The translations under genes were made by a program, and so were the position numbers. A DNA stretch of 64,000 nucleotides from Emiliania huxleyi CCMP1516 (lineage: Eukaryota; Haptophyta; Isochrysidales; Noelaerhabdaceae), in assembly GCF_000372725.1 (NCBI RefSeq), contig NW_005202428.1, forward strand, positions 1,948,109 through 2,012,108, given 5' to 3'. Every line of letters begins with the position of its first letter. The stretch's first letter is position 1. The notes under the pieces were generated by a model. The model saw nothing but the letters and a program-made list of their open reading frames with translations, made no database searches and was not told where the DNA came from. Below are positions 11,135-22,384 of the stretch, in pieces.

Positions 11135-11166
<32 letters not shown>

Positions 11167-14100
11167 CCTCACTCACTCACTCATCCACACACGTCTCCCC
11201 CCTCCCCTCCTTTCCCCTCCCAGCCCCTCCTCCCCCCTCTCTCCCCCACCCTTCCCGCCTCGCCCCGCCCAGGCCCCCTCGATGGGCCCGCACCTCTCGA
11301 TGGCCCCTCTCCCCCTAGATACGGAGCACACACACCCTCCACCATTACCCTCCTCCAGCCCCCTCCTCCACCAGCTCTCCGACCCGCACGACTAGCACAC
11401 TCCCTCCCTCCGCGCCATGCACCGCCTGCAGCAACGCCGCCTCCTTGCACCGGCGCCCAGTGCACGGCGCGGCACTGCCCTCCCACCCCGACTCGTGCGT
11501 GCGTCCGCAGGCCCCTCCCCCTTGCGCGAGGGGAGGCCACCCCGTCTCTGCGAGCGGCGCGACGCCCGCCGTCGCCGCGCTCGCAATCTCGACGCCGCAG
11601 CTCACGACGCCTTGCTCCGCCGTCCCTCCCTGCGCCCTCTCCCTCCCCGGCGGGGGCAGTGCCGCCGGCCAGCAGCTGCCCGCTTCGTCGCTGCCGTCGC
11701 CAAACGTCTCGTCGCGCCGCCGGCCGCAGCCGCGCGCGAGCGCCGCCGACGCCGCAGCCACGCCCGCGGTGGCGACGCCGGACGACACGCCGGCCGGCCG
11801 CGCCGCCGCGTCGGGCGCACCCCCGCCGATAGGGCGGGGGAGGAGGGAGCGGCCGCCGCCGCAGAGCGCGCAGCTCTCGTCGGCGGCGCCGGTGCGGCGG
11901 TCGTCGCGACTCTCCGCGGGCAGCGCGGGCGGCGGCGCGCCGCTGTCTGCGCAAGGGCGCGAGGCGGAGTTGCCGCCGCCGCCGTCGCCCGGCCGGGGAG
12001 GGGCGGTGGGAGGAGGGGCGGGGGACGGGCGGGCTGCTGGCGTGCTCGGCGCGTGCTGCCTGGTCGGGCCGAGATTGCGCGAGATTGCGCGCGAGATCAG
12101 CGCCGAAGCCGGCCCGAGAGTAGGCGAGGCGGCGTCGGGGCCGGAGCGGGCGGTATCGCTGCTGCGCCACCTCGCGGACGCGTACCGCTCCCTCTCGCTC
12201 TTCCAGTGCCAGGAGGCGATTGATGCCTTCGAGCGGCTGCCGCAGGTGGGCCGGATGACACGTCCACGACACGCCCAGACACGCCCGCCACACGCGTCCC
12301 AACGCCGCGCCGTCTCTAGCCGAGAGCGTGCGCTTGCGCGTGGCTGTCCCGCGTGGCTTGTCATGCGCGGGGGCGGCGGCTGCCGCGGCGAGGCGGGCAC
12401 GGAGCCGATGACGCGTGTGTGCCCCCGTTGCGTGCCTCAGGCGCACTTCAAGTCGGGGTGGGTACTCAGCCAGGTGGGGCGCGCGCACTACGAGATGGTC
12501 CGGTACTCGGATGCGCTGCGCGCTTTCAAGAAGGCGCACGATGTGGAGCCGCACCGGCTGGCGGGGATGGAGCTGCACTCCACCATCCTGTGGCACCTGA
12601 AGCGAGAGGTTTGCCGCTTGTATATATCTCGCCGGGGGGGGTGCTCACCCATCAACGGGCTCTGACGGAGAGCGACGGCTCAATAGGTGGACCTCTGCCA
12701 CCTCGCCAAGCGCGCCGTCGAGCCGGACCGCGCCTCGAGATTACCCGAGGTTACCCGAGATTACCCAGATTACCCGAGATTAGGCGCGCCGTCGAGCTGG
12801 ACCGCGCTTCGCCCTACTCGTGCTGCGTCGTCGGGAACGCCTTCTCCCTCCAAAAGGAGAGAGAGAGAGCGCGCGCGCGCGCGCGAAAGACGGAGAGAGG
12901 GAGAGCGGAAGGGAGGAGAGCGGAAGGAGCGAGCGAGGGAGAGAGAGAGAGCGGGCCCCGCGCCACGAGGAGGCGGCGCGTGGCGCTGAGGGAGTTTGGG
13001 CGTGTGCCGTGCGTCGAGTCGGCGCTTCGCTTGCGCCCGCTGCGCCGCGACGGCGCGCGACCCAGCCCCGGCCCGCCGCTGTCGCAGGAGCACGACACGG
13101 CGCTCAAGTTCTTTTGCCGCGCCATCCAGCTGGCGCCCGACTTTGCGTACGCGCACACGCTGTGCGGGCACGAGCACGCCGCCAAGGACGACTTCGACAA
13201 CGCGTCCAAGGCGTACGAGACGGCGCTGCTGCACGACCCGAGGCACTACAACGCGTGGTACGGGCTGGGCAACATCTACTTTCGGCAGGAAAAGTGCGCG
13301 GGGGCGGGGGCGGGGGGGGGGCGGGGGGGGGGGGGGCACTCACGCGTGGAGAGTCAGTCAGCGTTACGCACGCCCTCGCACGGACGACGGGCCCGCACAC
13401 ACACTCGCGGAGCACGAGGAGGCACTGCACTCGGGGGGCGTGCGGCACTTCTCCGGGGCATGTCGCTGCAACCGTCCGCACCGACTGGGCAGGTACTCCG
13501 ACGCCGAGGTGCACATGAAGCGCGCGCTGCGGATCAACTCGTGCTCCTCGCCGCTACACTGCTACCTCGGCATGGCGCTGCACAGGTCGCGGAAGAACCC
13601 TCAGGCGCTCGAGCAGCTGGGCGAGGCACGCCGCCCCTCCCCCCTCCCCCCCCACCCCCCACACCCCACACCCCCCATCCCCCACCACCACTCCTCCTCC
13701 TCCGCAAACCACCGCCCTCCGCCCCTCGAGGCCTTCTCCCTTGTGCTCCCGGCGCCTACTCCTCCTCGCCCGGCCGTCGCCGCACAGGCAATCAAGATCG
13801 ACCCTCGCAACCCCCTCGCCCGCTTCGAGAAGGCGCGCCGCCCTGCCTGGGGTTGGGCCCGGAGCACCCGGCCTTAGGCCGCCGCTGCCTCGAGGGGCCG
13901 ACGGCCTCCGCCCCCCCACCGCCCCCCAGGCGCAGGTGCTGCTCTCGATGGACAAGAGCGAGGCGGCGCTCGCCGAGCTGCAGCTGCTGGTCGAGGTCGC
14001 GCCAAAGGAGGGCATGGTCCACCTGACGATGGGCAAGCTGTACAAGAAGCTCGGCCGGCCGCAGGAGGCGGTGGTGCACCTCACGCGCGCGCTCGACCTC

Positions 14101-14184
14101 TCGCCAAAGGACTCGCAGCAGATCAAGGCCGCACTGCTCAACCTGCAGCGCGACCGCGACGACGACGAGGAGGAGGAGCTGTGA
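10273..14184 (+). CDS. CDC27: CDC27/APC3, TPR subunit of the anaphase-promoting complex
   Basis: Model: join(10273..10887, 11511..12245, 12441..12608, 12687..12709, 12784..12856, 13088..13293, 13493..13625, 13788..13832, 13930..14184), 750 residues, all phases consistent. The N-terminal ~130 residues resemble the Apc3 TPR domain (CQSSLQNHLYENAIFLAERL). A disordered linker contains the family motif RRSSRLS. The C-terminal TPR block has near-invariant CDC27 signatures: GNAFSLQKEHDTALKFF, AYAHTLCGHE, HYNAWYGLGNIYF, AIKIDPRNPLA and GKLYKKLG. CDC27 is a scaffold TPR subunit that binds co-activator IR tails in APC/C, the nuclear ubiquitin ligase for mitotic cyclins and securin. Intron 1 (623 nt) holds a (CA)n tract. 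Intron 4 (74 nt, GC-AG) is flanked by 28-nt direct repeats. Intron 5 (12,857-13,087) has no GT/GC donor at the required place and begins GAGAG. The C-terminus is acidic. Confidence 0.93.
11030..11166 (+). repeat. (CA)n/(CACG)n microsatellite in CDC27 intron 1
   Basis: About 80 bp of uninterrupted ca dinucleotides pass into cacg repeats. It lies on the sense strand of the host intron and produces Thr-His or Cys-Val dipeptide shadow frames that are not genes. Confidence 0.95.
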
Positions 14185-14611
14185 GCACCCCGCACCCGCG
14201 GCTCGCTGCGTCGCTCGCACCGTAGCTATTTTTTGTGTGCCGTGCGCGTGCATGTATGTGTGTACGTGAGAGGCCCTGGGCCCTGCAGTGGAGACGGCGC
14301 AGCTGCTGCGGACGGTGCGGGTGGTCTAACGTGCGCCGCCGCCGACCGCGCACCAGAGCGTCTCCCCAGAGATTATTTTTATACAGGTTCTACAGCTCCG
14401 CTCAGAGCTCTCTCGCGTCTCGGGGTCGGTGTGGTCGTAACATGTCGTTTACAGGGCGCAGAGACAGTCCAGGCGCGGTCAGTCCTGGAATACGGTATAA
14501 ATCCGCCCCCGCGGGGCCGAGCCATACAAAGGTGTGCGTACGCACGTGGAAGCCCGAGGGCGGCTCCGAGTGGATTCAGCGGCCAGCACAACGGCGCCGG
14601 CGGCGGCTGGC

Positions 14612-15057
14612 TCAGCCAACGCGATCTCTTGGGATGAGCCGCAGGTCACCACCGTACTTGAGAAAGACCTCGCCAGCGGTTTGCGCGGGGTTGATGCCCA
14701 CGCCATCTGCGGACGAGGGAAAAGGCGGGTGAGTATGGTGAGCGCGTGAACTTTGGAGAATGCAGCGCGGCGCCGTTGCTGATGACAGCGGAGGTGGCAG
14801 CATTCTGCTTGAACTCCTCGGCGGCGTATTTGATCAGCGCCGTGAACGGTGCGGTCTCGGGCACCTTAAAGCTGCGAAGTGGGCGGGCGCGAGCGTGAGC
14901 GCTATATGCCGGCGGGCGGGCGCGAGCGGAGCTGTGTGTCGGCGGGTGGCTGGGACGGCTCTCAGCATTGGCTCGAGCACGCTCACACTTTGAACGGCAA
15001 CTTCGGGTCGCTCGTCAGCGTGATCTTGATCGTCACCTTCGCACAGTCGGCGGACAT
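14612..15057 (-). CDS. UFM1: UFM1, ubiquitin-fold modifier 1
   Basis: Model: complement(14612..14706, 14774..14871, 14987..15057), 87 residues. The protein aligns through its full length with UFM1: [42 protein letters not shown] and [14 protein letters not shown], then [13 protein letters not shown]1 is conjugated by UBA5, UFC1 and UFL1, mainly to ribosomal protein RPL26 at the ER. The frame ends directly after the conjugating glycine (RVG-stop), so there is no C-terminal extension for a UfSP protease to remove, unlike the human precursor with two extra residues. Intron 1 is GT-AG (phase 2) and intron 2 is GC-AG (phase 1). The junctions restore exact family spacing. Confidence 0.93.
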
Positions 15058-15159
15058 GCTGGCCGCTTCGACAACGACCCGAGAGACGTGAGCCTTTGTC
15101 AGAGAACTAGAGAAAGAGAATTCACCGCGCCGGCACTGGGCACGGGACTGGCGCGCGAA

Positions 15160-15310
15160 AGAGAAACACGTGGCAAAATCTGTCTCACTCACACGCGATC
15201 AGGTAGATGGAGATCCGCGGGAAAGAGTGCTCTTCTTCTGTTTTGATCAGAGACTATGCAAACTTCACGATCACGTCATGACTGGTAACGGTAAAAGAAA
15301 GAAAGAAAAC
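15160..15310 (+). repeat. Dispersed repeat, second copy at 16,395-16,515
   Basis: Shared blocks are gcgatcaggta, cttcttctgttttgatcaga and ctggtaacgg in the same order and spacing. No coding capacity is seen. Confidence 0.6.
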
Positions 15311-15654
15311 ACACAACGCAAGGGGGCAAGGGATACTCAGGGGCAAAAAAATCTTCCCCGGTTGAAAAATTCTTTTTACATGTACATGTACATTCTGGCT
15401 GAGGCACGTCCTGAGAGAGAGAGAGATTTTTGAACTGTGAGGGCGCTGTCAGAGAAAGAGAAACACCCCGCTACACCAAAAATCTGTCTCCTCACACGCG
15501 ATCAAGAAATCACGACTCTACAGTGATTTGGGCTCGGCAGCTTGTCAGCCCTCAGCCGAAGCTGGGGCCGGTCCCGTAGCTGAGAGAGCCCGCGGCCGCG
15601 CCGTTGAGTTCGACGCGGTCGGGCGCGGGGGCCTTGCGGAGAGGCCAGCGAGAT

Positions 15655-16060
15655 GGCGATCTTGGAGCACTTGGAGTGCGGTCATCAGCATCACATCCAG
15701 GGCCGGGGAGCTAAGTAGCGCACCCAGCGGGCCGGATGATCGGGATCGGGTTACGGGCTAGAGAGCCCTAGCCCTGGGGGGTGCGCGTTCGCAGGGAGAT
15801 GCAGGGAAAGGGCCGTAAAGTAAACACGGGTCTCCGAGGGTTAGTCCGCGCTTCGGGTTTCCCCTAGCGGCGGGGCGCCCCCTTTACTCGGAGCTAGTAG
15901 ACACCAGACTCGTACACACCCGTACATTCTCACTCGACCTCGCCGCACCGGGCCCCCCCGGCCAGGACCCCTCATCCCCACCCCGCTCAGTCCTCTCTCA
16001 CCCGTTCGCTTTCCGCTGGTTCGGCGACGGGTGCGGAGCCCGCCTTCCCCTCTTTATGCT
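15655..16060 (+). repeat. Dispersed repeat S, longest copy
   Basis: It is the inverted partner of 8,850-9,245. The core (cacatccagggccggggagc ... gagctagtagacaccagact) plus about 150 bp of 3' flank (ccgggcccccccggccagga) are shared. Confidence 0.7.
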
Positions 16061-16539
16061 TCTTCGGCCGCGGCCCCACCGCCGTCTCGTCTTTTCTCTG
16101 CCTGATCCCGTTGACTCCGCCTTCGGCGATCCCGCGCCCGACAAAGGCGGCGGCATTGGGTCGTGTCGCCTCCCCTCCCCGGGGGACGGACCGGCTCTCC
16201 CTGGTCGACGAATCGCGCTCGCATCCGCGGTCTCTCTATCGTCCTCGGCTCGCCTCCCCCCTCCGCCGGCTCCGTATGGCCCCCCTCATCGTAAGTCACG
16301 TTGGTCCAGCTGCCGCCGCGACGGGTCTACCCCTGGCGGGCTCGTATGTCCCGACCCCACTCGCGATCGCTGTACTGGTTCTCAATACTCAGAAGTCTCT
16401 CTCGCGATCAGGTATCCGCGGGTGAGAGTGATCTTCTTCTGTTTTGATCAGAGACGTCTCTGCAAACCTCACGTCATCGTCATGACGGTTTATTTAAACG
16501 GCTGGTAACGGTCGCAACGTGGTTGGTCAATTGACACAG

Positions 16540-16690
16540 CGGCTAACTAACGGACGGTCATGACAGCTGCTGCGAACGACAGCAGCAACGACAGCAACAA
16601 CGACAGCTGGCGACAGCGACGACAGCTGGCGACAGCTGGTTGGTCACTGCTGGCGGATCAGGCTAACTCATTAGAGTCTAGAAGAATAGA
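16540..16690 (+). repeat. cgacagc minisatellite
   Basis: Degenerate tandem units of acgacagc/ctggcgacag occur, followed by a doubled agagtctagaagaat. It is non-coding. Confidence 0.6.
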
Positions 16691-18134
16691 GTCTAGAAGA
16701 ATAGAAACGGCTTAGAATCCCGCCGTTGCAACTGCCATGTCACGGCCGGTCGGCTGCAGCTCTCGCCTCGCTGGCGGCGCGGTCTGGTGCCGCGGCGCCC
16801 AGCTCTCCTGTGGGCTCGCGGCGGCTCGCCGCCGCGGTGCCGAACAATGTGATCAGTCTGGATTCGTCCCGGCGTGCCGCCGGTGCCGCTTCCTCGCCAA
16901 TTTTTGGCTCGACCAGTTTGTCGACAAAACTGTGCCAGAGCCCCTGCTGCTCGACTGAGCGGCGGAGCCGGCCCGTCGCGGCCGAGAGGCGGTGCGCCGA
17001 CACCGGGGCTACGGCTCGGGACCGTTTCCAGGCTCTCTCGAGCAACCTCAAATTTTGATGATTTCATGACCGCCACTTTGCTGCACACTTTGACCTCAAC
17101 CTCGCGGCCCGCTGCGCGGCTCTCCGAGCGCGAGAGGTGGCGTCTGCGAGGTGGCGGCGAGCGCAGGCGGCGGCGGCGCGGCGGCGCGGCGGCGGATCGC
17201 GGCGCAGACAACGGCAGGAATCTGCGGCAGGCTGCTGCCTGCTGCTACAGCAGCTGCTGCTGCTGCTGCTGCTCCGCCGCTGCCGATTGTGGACACGATT
17301 CCCCCGATCACACCGCCCGCCCGCTCCGCCCCGCCCGCCCGCCTCTCCCCGCTTGCCCGCCCGCCCGCCCGCCCGCCCGCCCGCCCGCCCGCCCGACCAC
17401 CCATTCCCATCACCATCTCACATACCTTCATATAGGCGCTCGAGACCTCCTCTCGCTGCCTACTCGCTGCCTCGAGGGAGGAGGGGAAGACGTAGGGTTG
17501 AGCTGGACTCGCCTTTCCTGAGGCCCCTCCCCGAAAGGGCAAGTATTAGCCACACGAAATCCGAGACCCCTCCCCACCACCCCAATCCCCCCACCCCCTT
17601 GCTCCCCTCCCCCCCTCGGGAGGGCCGAACTGAGGCGCCCGAGGGGACCCCGCAATTCCCTTCCCCCCTCGGAGGGCCGGACTGAGGCGTCGAGGGCCCC
17701 ACTCTTTCCTTCGCATAGCGGCCACTCTTCGGATCGCTGGTCGAGCGACCCGGGGGATGCCCCGCGCGCCTGACCCAGGCGCGGAAACGAATCTGCGAGG
17801 CGTGGCCGCTCATGCGGCCCGATGGGGAGGAGGGGAAGACGTAGGGCGTGCTTGCGCGCCTTTCCGAGGCCCCTCCAACCCACCCGCGCTAGGTCTCGGG
17901 TTTGACGCATGGGGTCACTCCCGCGAAACCCGTGAACTAGCCGGGGCAGTCGGAGAAGGGGCAACTCCGTGCACTGACGGTCGGCCGTCAGAAAACACGC
18001 CTCCGTGGCTCGGGTTACACCAATCCTCGCTACCCAACGCGGCCAAAGGATATCCACCTCGAGAACCTGAGAAGAAATAGAAAGAAGGCCGCACATGGCT
18101 CATCTGGATCTGTGGCATTGGCATTCGGGCAGCG
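16690..18134. other. Intergenic GC-rich region with duplicated blocks
   Basis: No supported gene. Two imperfect copies of a gaggaggggaagacgtaggg ... gaggcccctcc block (17,468-17,532 and 17,825-17,880) and a repeated gccggactgaggcg motif lie here. 17,360-17,395 is a (gccc)n run. The segment 18,022-18,065 (cctcgctacccaacgcggcc) recurs inverted near 34,568-34,605. It is probably upstream sequence of the gene at 18,135. Confidence 0.5.
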
Positions 18135-19935
18135 ATGCATCGCGTCGCCCGCGTTTGGTCGCAGTCGCAGGCCTCATGGGCGCGGCCGGCCCGTATTCGT
18201 ATTTTTCTGCGCCAGCCCGCGACCGCCACGGCCACACAAAGGGTGCCCCGCGAGTTCGCAGTGCCGGAGGTCGACGCCTTTGCGAAGGATGCGTTATTCG
18301 GCGAGTCACAGATAATTTCAACCAAGTTCTTGGGTCAAAGCGTGCTCGCGTCGCCACTGCACCCGACGTTTGGCGTGCGTATCGACGGCTGCCGCCTCGC
18401 AGAACTGATGCACGACCCGCCGGCCCTCGCCACAACTCTGCGCCAGCTGCTGCAGTCGCAAAAGATGGTCGTCTTCAGCGGCCAGTCTGAGCTCGAGCCG
18501 GAGGCGCACGTCGCCCTGTGCAAGCTCCTCGGCGGCAGCGCCGGTCTCGACGACACCTTCAGCAGCAACCACGCCGCCGGCCTCTCCGAGGAGGAGGGAG
18601 GCCACTGGCCTGGCGACGGCGGCGGCGGCGGCCTGGCGCTGCGGCCGACGGCAAACGCGTACGAAGCCCTGCCGCCCGCCGTCTGGCCGATCTCGAACCA
18701 GCCCGATCGGGGCACCGTCAACGCCGGCGACGGCGGCTTCCACTGCGACGGCGCCTGGTTCGGCGACCACTTTCGGTACATGTCGTTTTTGTGCCGCAGC
18801 CAGCTTTCTCACGGAGGAGGGCACACCTTCTTCGCCTCGAGCGAGGCGCTGCTGCGGGCGCTGGGGCCGGAGGAGCGGCACTTCCTCGCGGGGGTGCTCG
18901 TCGAGTACACGGACCGGATGGTCTACCCCGGCGGCAACTCCATCAACCCGTCGGGCGGCAGACCGACCGTGATTCCTCTCGTCAGCGAGTCCGGGACTGG
19001 CGCCGACCGCCAGCTCGCAATCTCCGCCTTCCTCGACCCAAAGTACTGGCGGCGGGTCTACCTCTGCGACGCGGCGCGCGAGTCGAGCCCCGAGGCGCGG
19101 CGGCGCCTCTTCGCGCAGCCCTTCTGGCGCCAAATCGTCGGTGATGACTCGGCTGGCCGGCGGGGGGGCGAGAGTGCAGAGGCCATGTCGGCCGGGGCGG
19201 TGCAGGAGCTGGCGTGGGCGGAGGGGGCGGACATCCTCGAGGGCATCAACGTGCGGCTCGGGCCGGAGGCGCGGACGCATCTCGGCTGTGCCTCGGCTGT
19301 CCCTCGGCTGTATCTCACCCCCGAGCGGTGCCACCACAGGGCGTCGGTCGGCCCGACTCTGCACACAAGTCGCTCACGCTGAGCATGCAGTGGCGGGAGG
19401 GCGACCTCGGCTTCTACTGCAACCGCACGCTCCTGCACCGCGCCTCGGCGGGCGCACGCAGCGGCGCGGGAGCCGTTCCCTCTTCTGTGTGATCCGCCTC
19501 CCCTCTCGACACCAGGCGAGCACGCAGCGGCGAGAGAGCCACGGCGAGCCGGAGCTGCGCCTCATGCACCGCATCTCCATCAAGGGGGGAGGCACGCCGC
19601 CCTTCTACATGGCGCAACGTCGCGGAACAAGTCGCCTTGGCGCCGGTGCACCGCTCACCGCGTGTTGCGGCGTGACTTGTAGGCGCCGCCGCCGCGCCAC
19701 GGACACGTCCACGCGGAGTGACGTTTCTTCTCTCTCCTCCATCCATCCGCGCCTACTCCTCTCCCTCCCACGCTGTCGCGGCCGCCGCGCGCGGGGGAGG
19801 GGCTGGCCGAGGGGCGGGCCGGGAGAGCAGTCTCGGCCAGTCTCGGCTCCTGCGGCGCAAGCGCCGGAGGCATGTCTTGAGAGTGATCGAGCTGGGGCGG
19901 GGCCGCCCGTCGAGGCAGGGGAGGGGTCTATTTAG
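18135..19935 (+). CDS. TauD/TfdA-type Fe(II)/2-oxoglutarate dioxygenase
   Basis: Model: join(18135..19268, 19340..19447, 19516..>19605); the third frame stays open to 19,935, so the true 3' end is uncertain. The first ~45 residues are Arg/Ser-rich and could target an organelle. The catalytic fold is recognisable. A QKMVVFSGQ segment leads to the HxD iron motif in GGFHCDGAWFG (near residue 200). The distal part in exons 2 and 3 is GDLGFYCNRTLLHRA, with the second His, then RLMHRISIKGGG with the 2OG-binding Arg. Such enzymes hydroxylate small acids or amine substrates; the substrate here cannot be inferred. Both introns are short GC-AG (71 and 68 nt). The first is built of ctcggctgt repeats. 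The second starts with a near-copy of the downstream exon start. Confidence 0.75.
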
Positions 19936-19939
19936 GTCG

Positions 19940-20245
19940 AGGAAAAGGGACGTTGTTGCTAGTACCGTAGTGGCGCGGTTCGCATGCTCACGTGTCGGAG
20001 ACTCATTATTTGCCCAGGCGTAGTACAGTGTCGTCTCTTGGCAGCGCGGTATTGGTGTAGTGACTTGTGAGTTATGTGTGTGTGTGTGTGTCGCCCAGTC
20101 GCCAGTGGGCCCGTCGTCGCGGTGCTTGTCTCATGTCTGGGAAATGCATGCGCACATGAGAGTAGAGATACATATTGTGATACACGACAACAATTCATAT
20201 TCGATCGCGGGACCGCGCGGCCACGGGGACGAGTCATGAGAGATC
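19940..20245. other. Convergent intergenic spacer
   Basis: It separates the 3' ends of the dioxygenase (+) and the EXS gene (-). It contains a short (tg)n run at 20,076-20,090 and no ORF with coding character. Confidence 0.5.
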
Positions 20246-22358
20246 TCAACCGCTGTGCGACTTTCCCAGCAGGCTACTCGCCGCCGCCACCGTCGCAGCT
20301 CCTCCCCCACCCGGGTGCACGCCCGCCGGCGCCATGCGGACGGCCTCCGCATGCGGCGAAGGCTGCGCCGACGGCAGCGAGCAGCTCGAGGTGTCCAAAG
20401 GGACGCGCGCCCTCAGCTGCGAGACGACGGCCCACTCGACGCGGAAAGCGCACCACTGCGCGCGCCGCAGCAGCTCGACGCAGCCGAGGAGGAGCACGAC
20501 GTGCTGCTGCAGGATGCGCTGGTCGGGCGAGATGTAGACCGCCCAGCCCGCGCGTGCCACCGTGTTTGCGAGCGCGCCGACCTGGAACGAGCGGCGCGGG
20601 AAGAGGCGGCCATCGAGCGGGTCGGCCACTGCCGTCTCGCCCAAATATTGCGAGACTCCGAGGGCACGCGCGCCGACGGGGAAGCCCCAGTCCATGTAGA
20701 GGTCCCACCACGAGCAGTAGAGCGTCGAGATGACGGACATGGCGAGCCTAACGTCGTGGCCGGTATGACTGGGGCCGGGAGCACGGCATCGTGCAGTGTA
20801 TCGAAGCAGCGCATCAACATCGAGTGAACATGCCGCCGAATGCGGCCGAGCACAGCGGAGTGCGTGCCGGCTCGAGTGCCAGTTCGAGTACACGGGGGTG
20901 TCTTGCGCATTCTAGCACGGCGAGCCAAGCGACGAAGACGCCGTCGCACTTGAAGAGGTCGGAGTCGGAGAGCAAGGAGAGCGCGACGACAGAGATGGCG
21001 CACCCGTACTTGAGCGAGTTGAAGACGTGCCTCACCTCGCCTACTCTCGGGCCGTCTCTCGGCTCGCACCCGCACCCGCAGCGGAGAGGCCGACGTGCTC
21101 CCGAGCGGCTCGCCTCCCAGGGCGAGCTGGCGCTGGCACTGCGCGAGTCGGAAGGCGAAGGGGCCGAGCGAGAGGAGCACCTGCGGGGAAGGCAGGCACA
21201 CTCCTCCACACACGTCCAAGACAGGAGCCGCGCGGCACCGAAAGCGCAAGGCCCGGCGCGCGTGGGTGAGGTGTGTGCGTGTGCGCGTGCGTGTGTGTGT
21301 GTGTGCGTGTGCAAGTAAGCGCCACCTTGCACGCAAAGTAGAGCCTCGACCCCTCGTTTGTGCACGTGTCTGACATGCCGACGGCGCGCGCTCTCTCTTC
21401 GTCGTACTCTATCTCGTACGCCTCGCCGGTGGCATAGAGGCAGCCTATGGCACGCATCGTGGACGTGTCGCGGACACACGCTGGGTCGCGAACGCCGGTG
21501 GCGCGGGGCGGCCGGTGCGCAGCAGGTCGAGGAAGAGCTTCGGCATGGAGCAGAGGACCTGATCACGGCTCGGAGCCGTGTGAGCGGGCGCAGCTCACAG
21601 GTCGAGGCCGAGCCGTGGCGTCGAGCGGAGCGCACGTCGGTGAGGATGGTGTCGGACAGCTCCGGCACGAGGAAGGGAGAGAGGAAGGTGCCTCGCGCCA
21701 ACGAGCGGCAGAGCGCCGCGCGCTGCCTCGCGTCCCTCCACTCGGGCATCCAGTCAAACGGGAAGATCAGGAAGAGGAGCGAGGTGCCGGCGGCTATTGC
21801 GGGCCACGCGTGCTTGTATGGCGTGAGGTGGTCTGTGAGCGAGAGCACGTACAGCGCGAAGCAGCCAAAGACAAAGGACATGGCGAGGAATGAGAGGGTG
21901 ACGATGGAGTGGTAGTTGTGCTGCTGTGGTACGCCCAGCACCGAGCGGTAGTCGACGTCGTGCCGCTTCCAGAGGAAGAGCACGATACCGTAGCACGAGC
22001 AGAAGAAGCAGATCAGGAACAGGCCGCGAAAGAGCGGGTAGTATCCGAGCGCAAACTCGTACATCGGACCGCCCTGCCGCTGCGCCGCCGCCATCAGCAC
22101 GGCCGACATTAAGAACATCTGGAGCCCAAAGCCCGTCTGGAGGCCGAGCGAGAAGAAGCGCACCTTGATCTCATCGACAGACACGAGCCGCGGCCGCTCG
22201 TGTCCCACAGTGTCGAGAATCTTGCGCGGCACAACGTGCAAGTCGACGCTGCTTGCGCTCGGCTCCACACCGACAAGGCCACGCAGCGACGGGCTCGGCT
22301 GGTCAGGGAGGTCCGGTGTCGAGAAGAGCAGCGGCCGACGGTCTGCTGGCCCCAGCAT
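20246..22358 (-). CDS. EXS-domain (XPR1/ERD1-type) membrane protein without SPX
   Basis: Model: complement(20246..20747, 20926..21040, 21114..21180, 21326..21444, 21513..21558, 21636..22358), 523 residues with consistent phases. EXS landmarks in order are YPLFRGLFLICFF, NYHSIVTLSFL, PFDWMPEWRDAR, VPELSDTILTDVLCSMPK, GPFAFRLAQCQRQL, FNSLKYGCAISVV and WWDLYMDWGFP, ending with a long C-terminal region rich in ORF-like helices. XPR1 exports phosphate and ERD1 acts in Golgi retention. No SPX domain precedes the EXS region: the first ~70 residues are unlike SPX, and a retroelement tail begins about 25 bp upstream of the ATG, so an N-terminal part may be lost. Several GC-AG introns show direct repeats at their borders. 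One intron contains a CA repeat on the sense strand. Confidence 0.8.
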
Positions 22359-22384
22359 CCGGCTAAATCACAAAATGCGCGGCT

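Noticed and set aside
10695-11318. Thr-His and Cys-Val dipeptide-repeat frames
   Set aside because: They are translations of the (CA)n microsatellite in CDC27 intron 1; likewise at 38,742-39,120.
12857-13087. Reading CDC27 intron 5 as coding (ERERARARAR...)
   Set aside because: The family sequence continues directly from FSLQK to EHDTALKFF; the insert is ga/gc simple sequence and must be intronic even though the donor is unusual.
20255-20827. Plus-strand frame overlapping the EXS last exon
   Set aside because: It is the complement of a well-supported coding exon (WWDLYMDWG), so a shadow.
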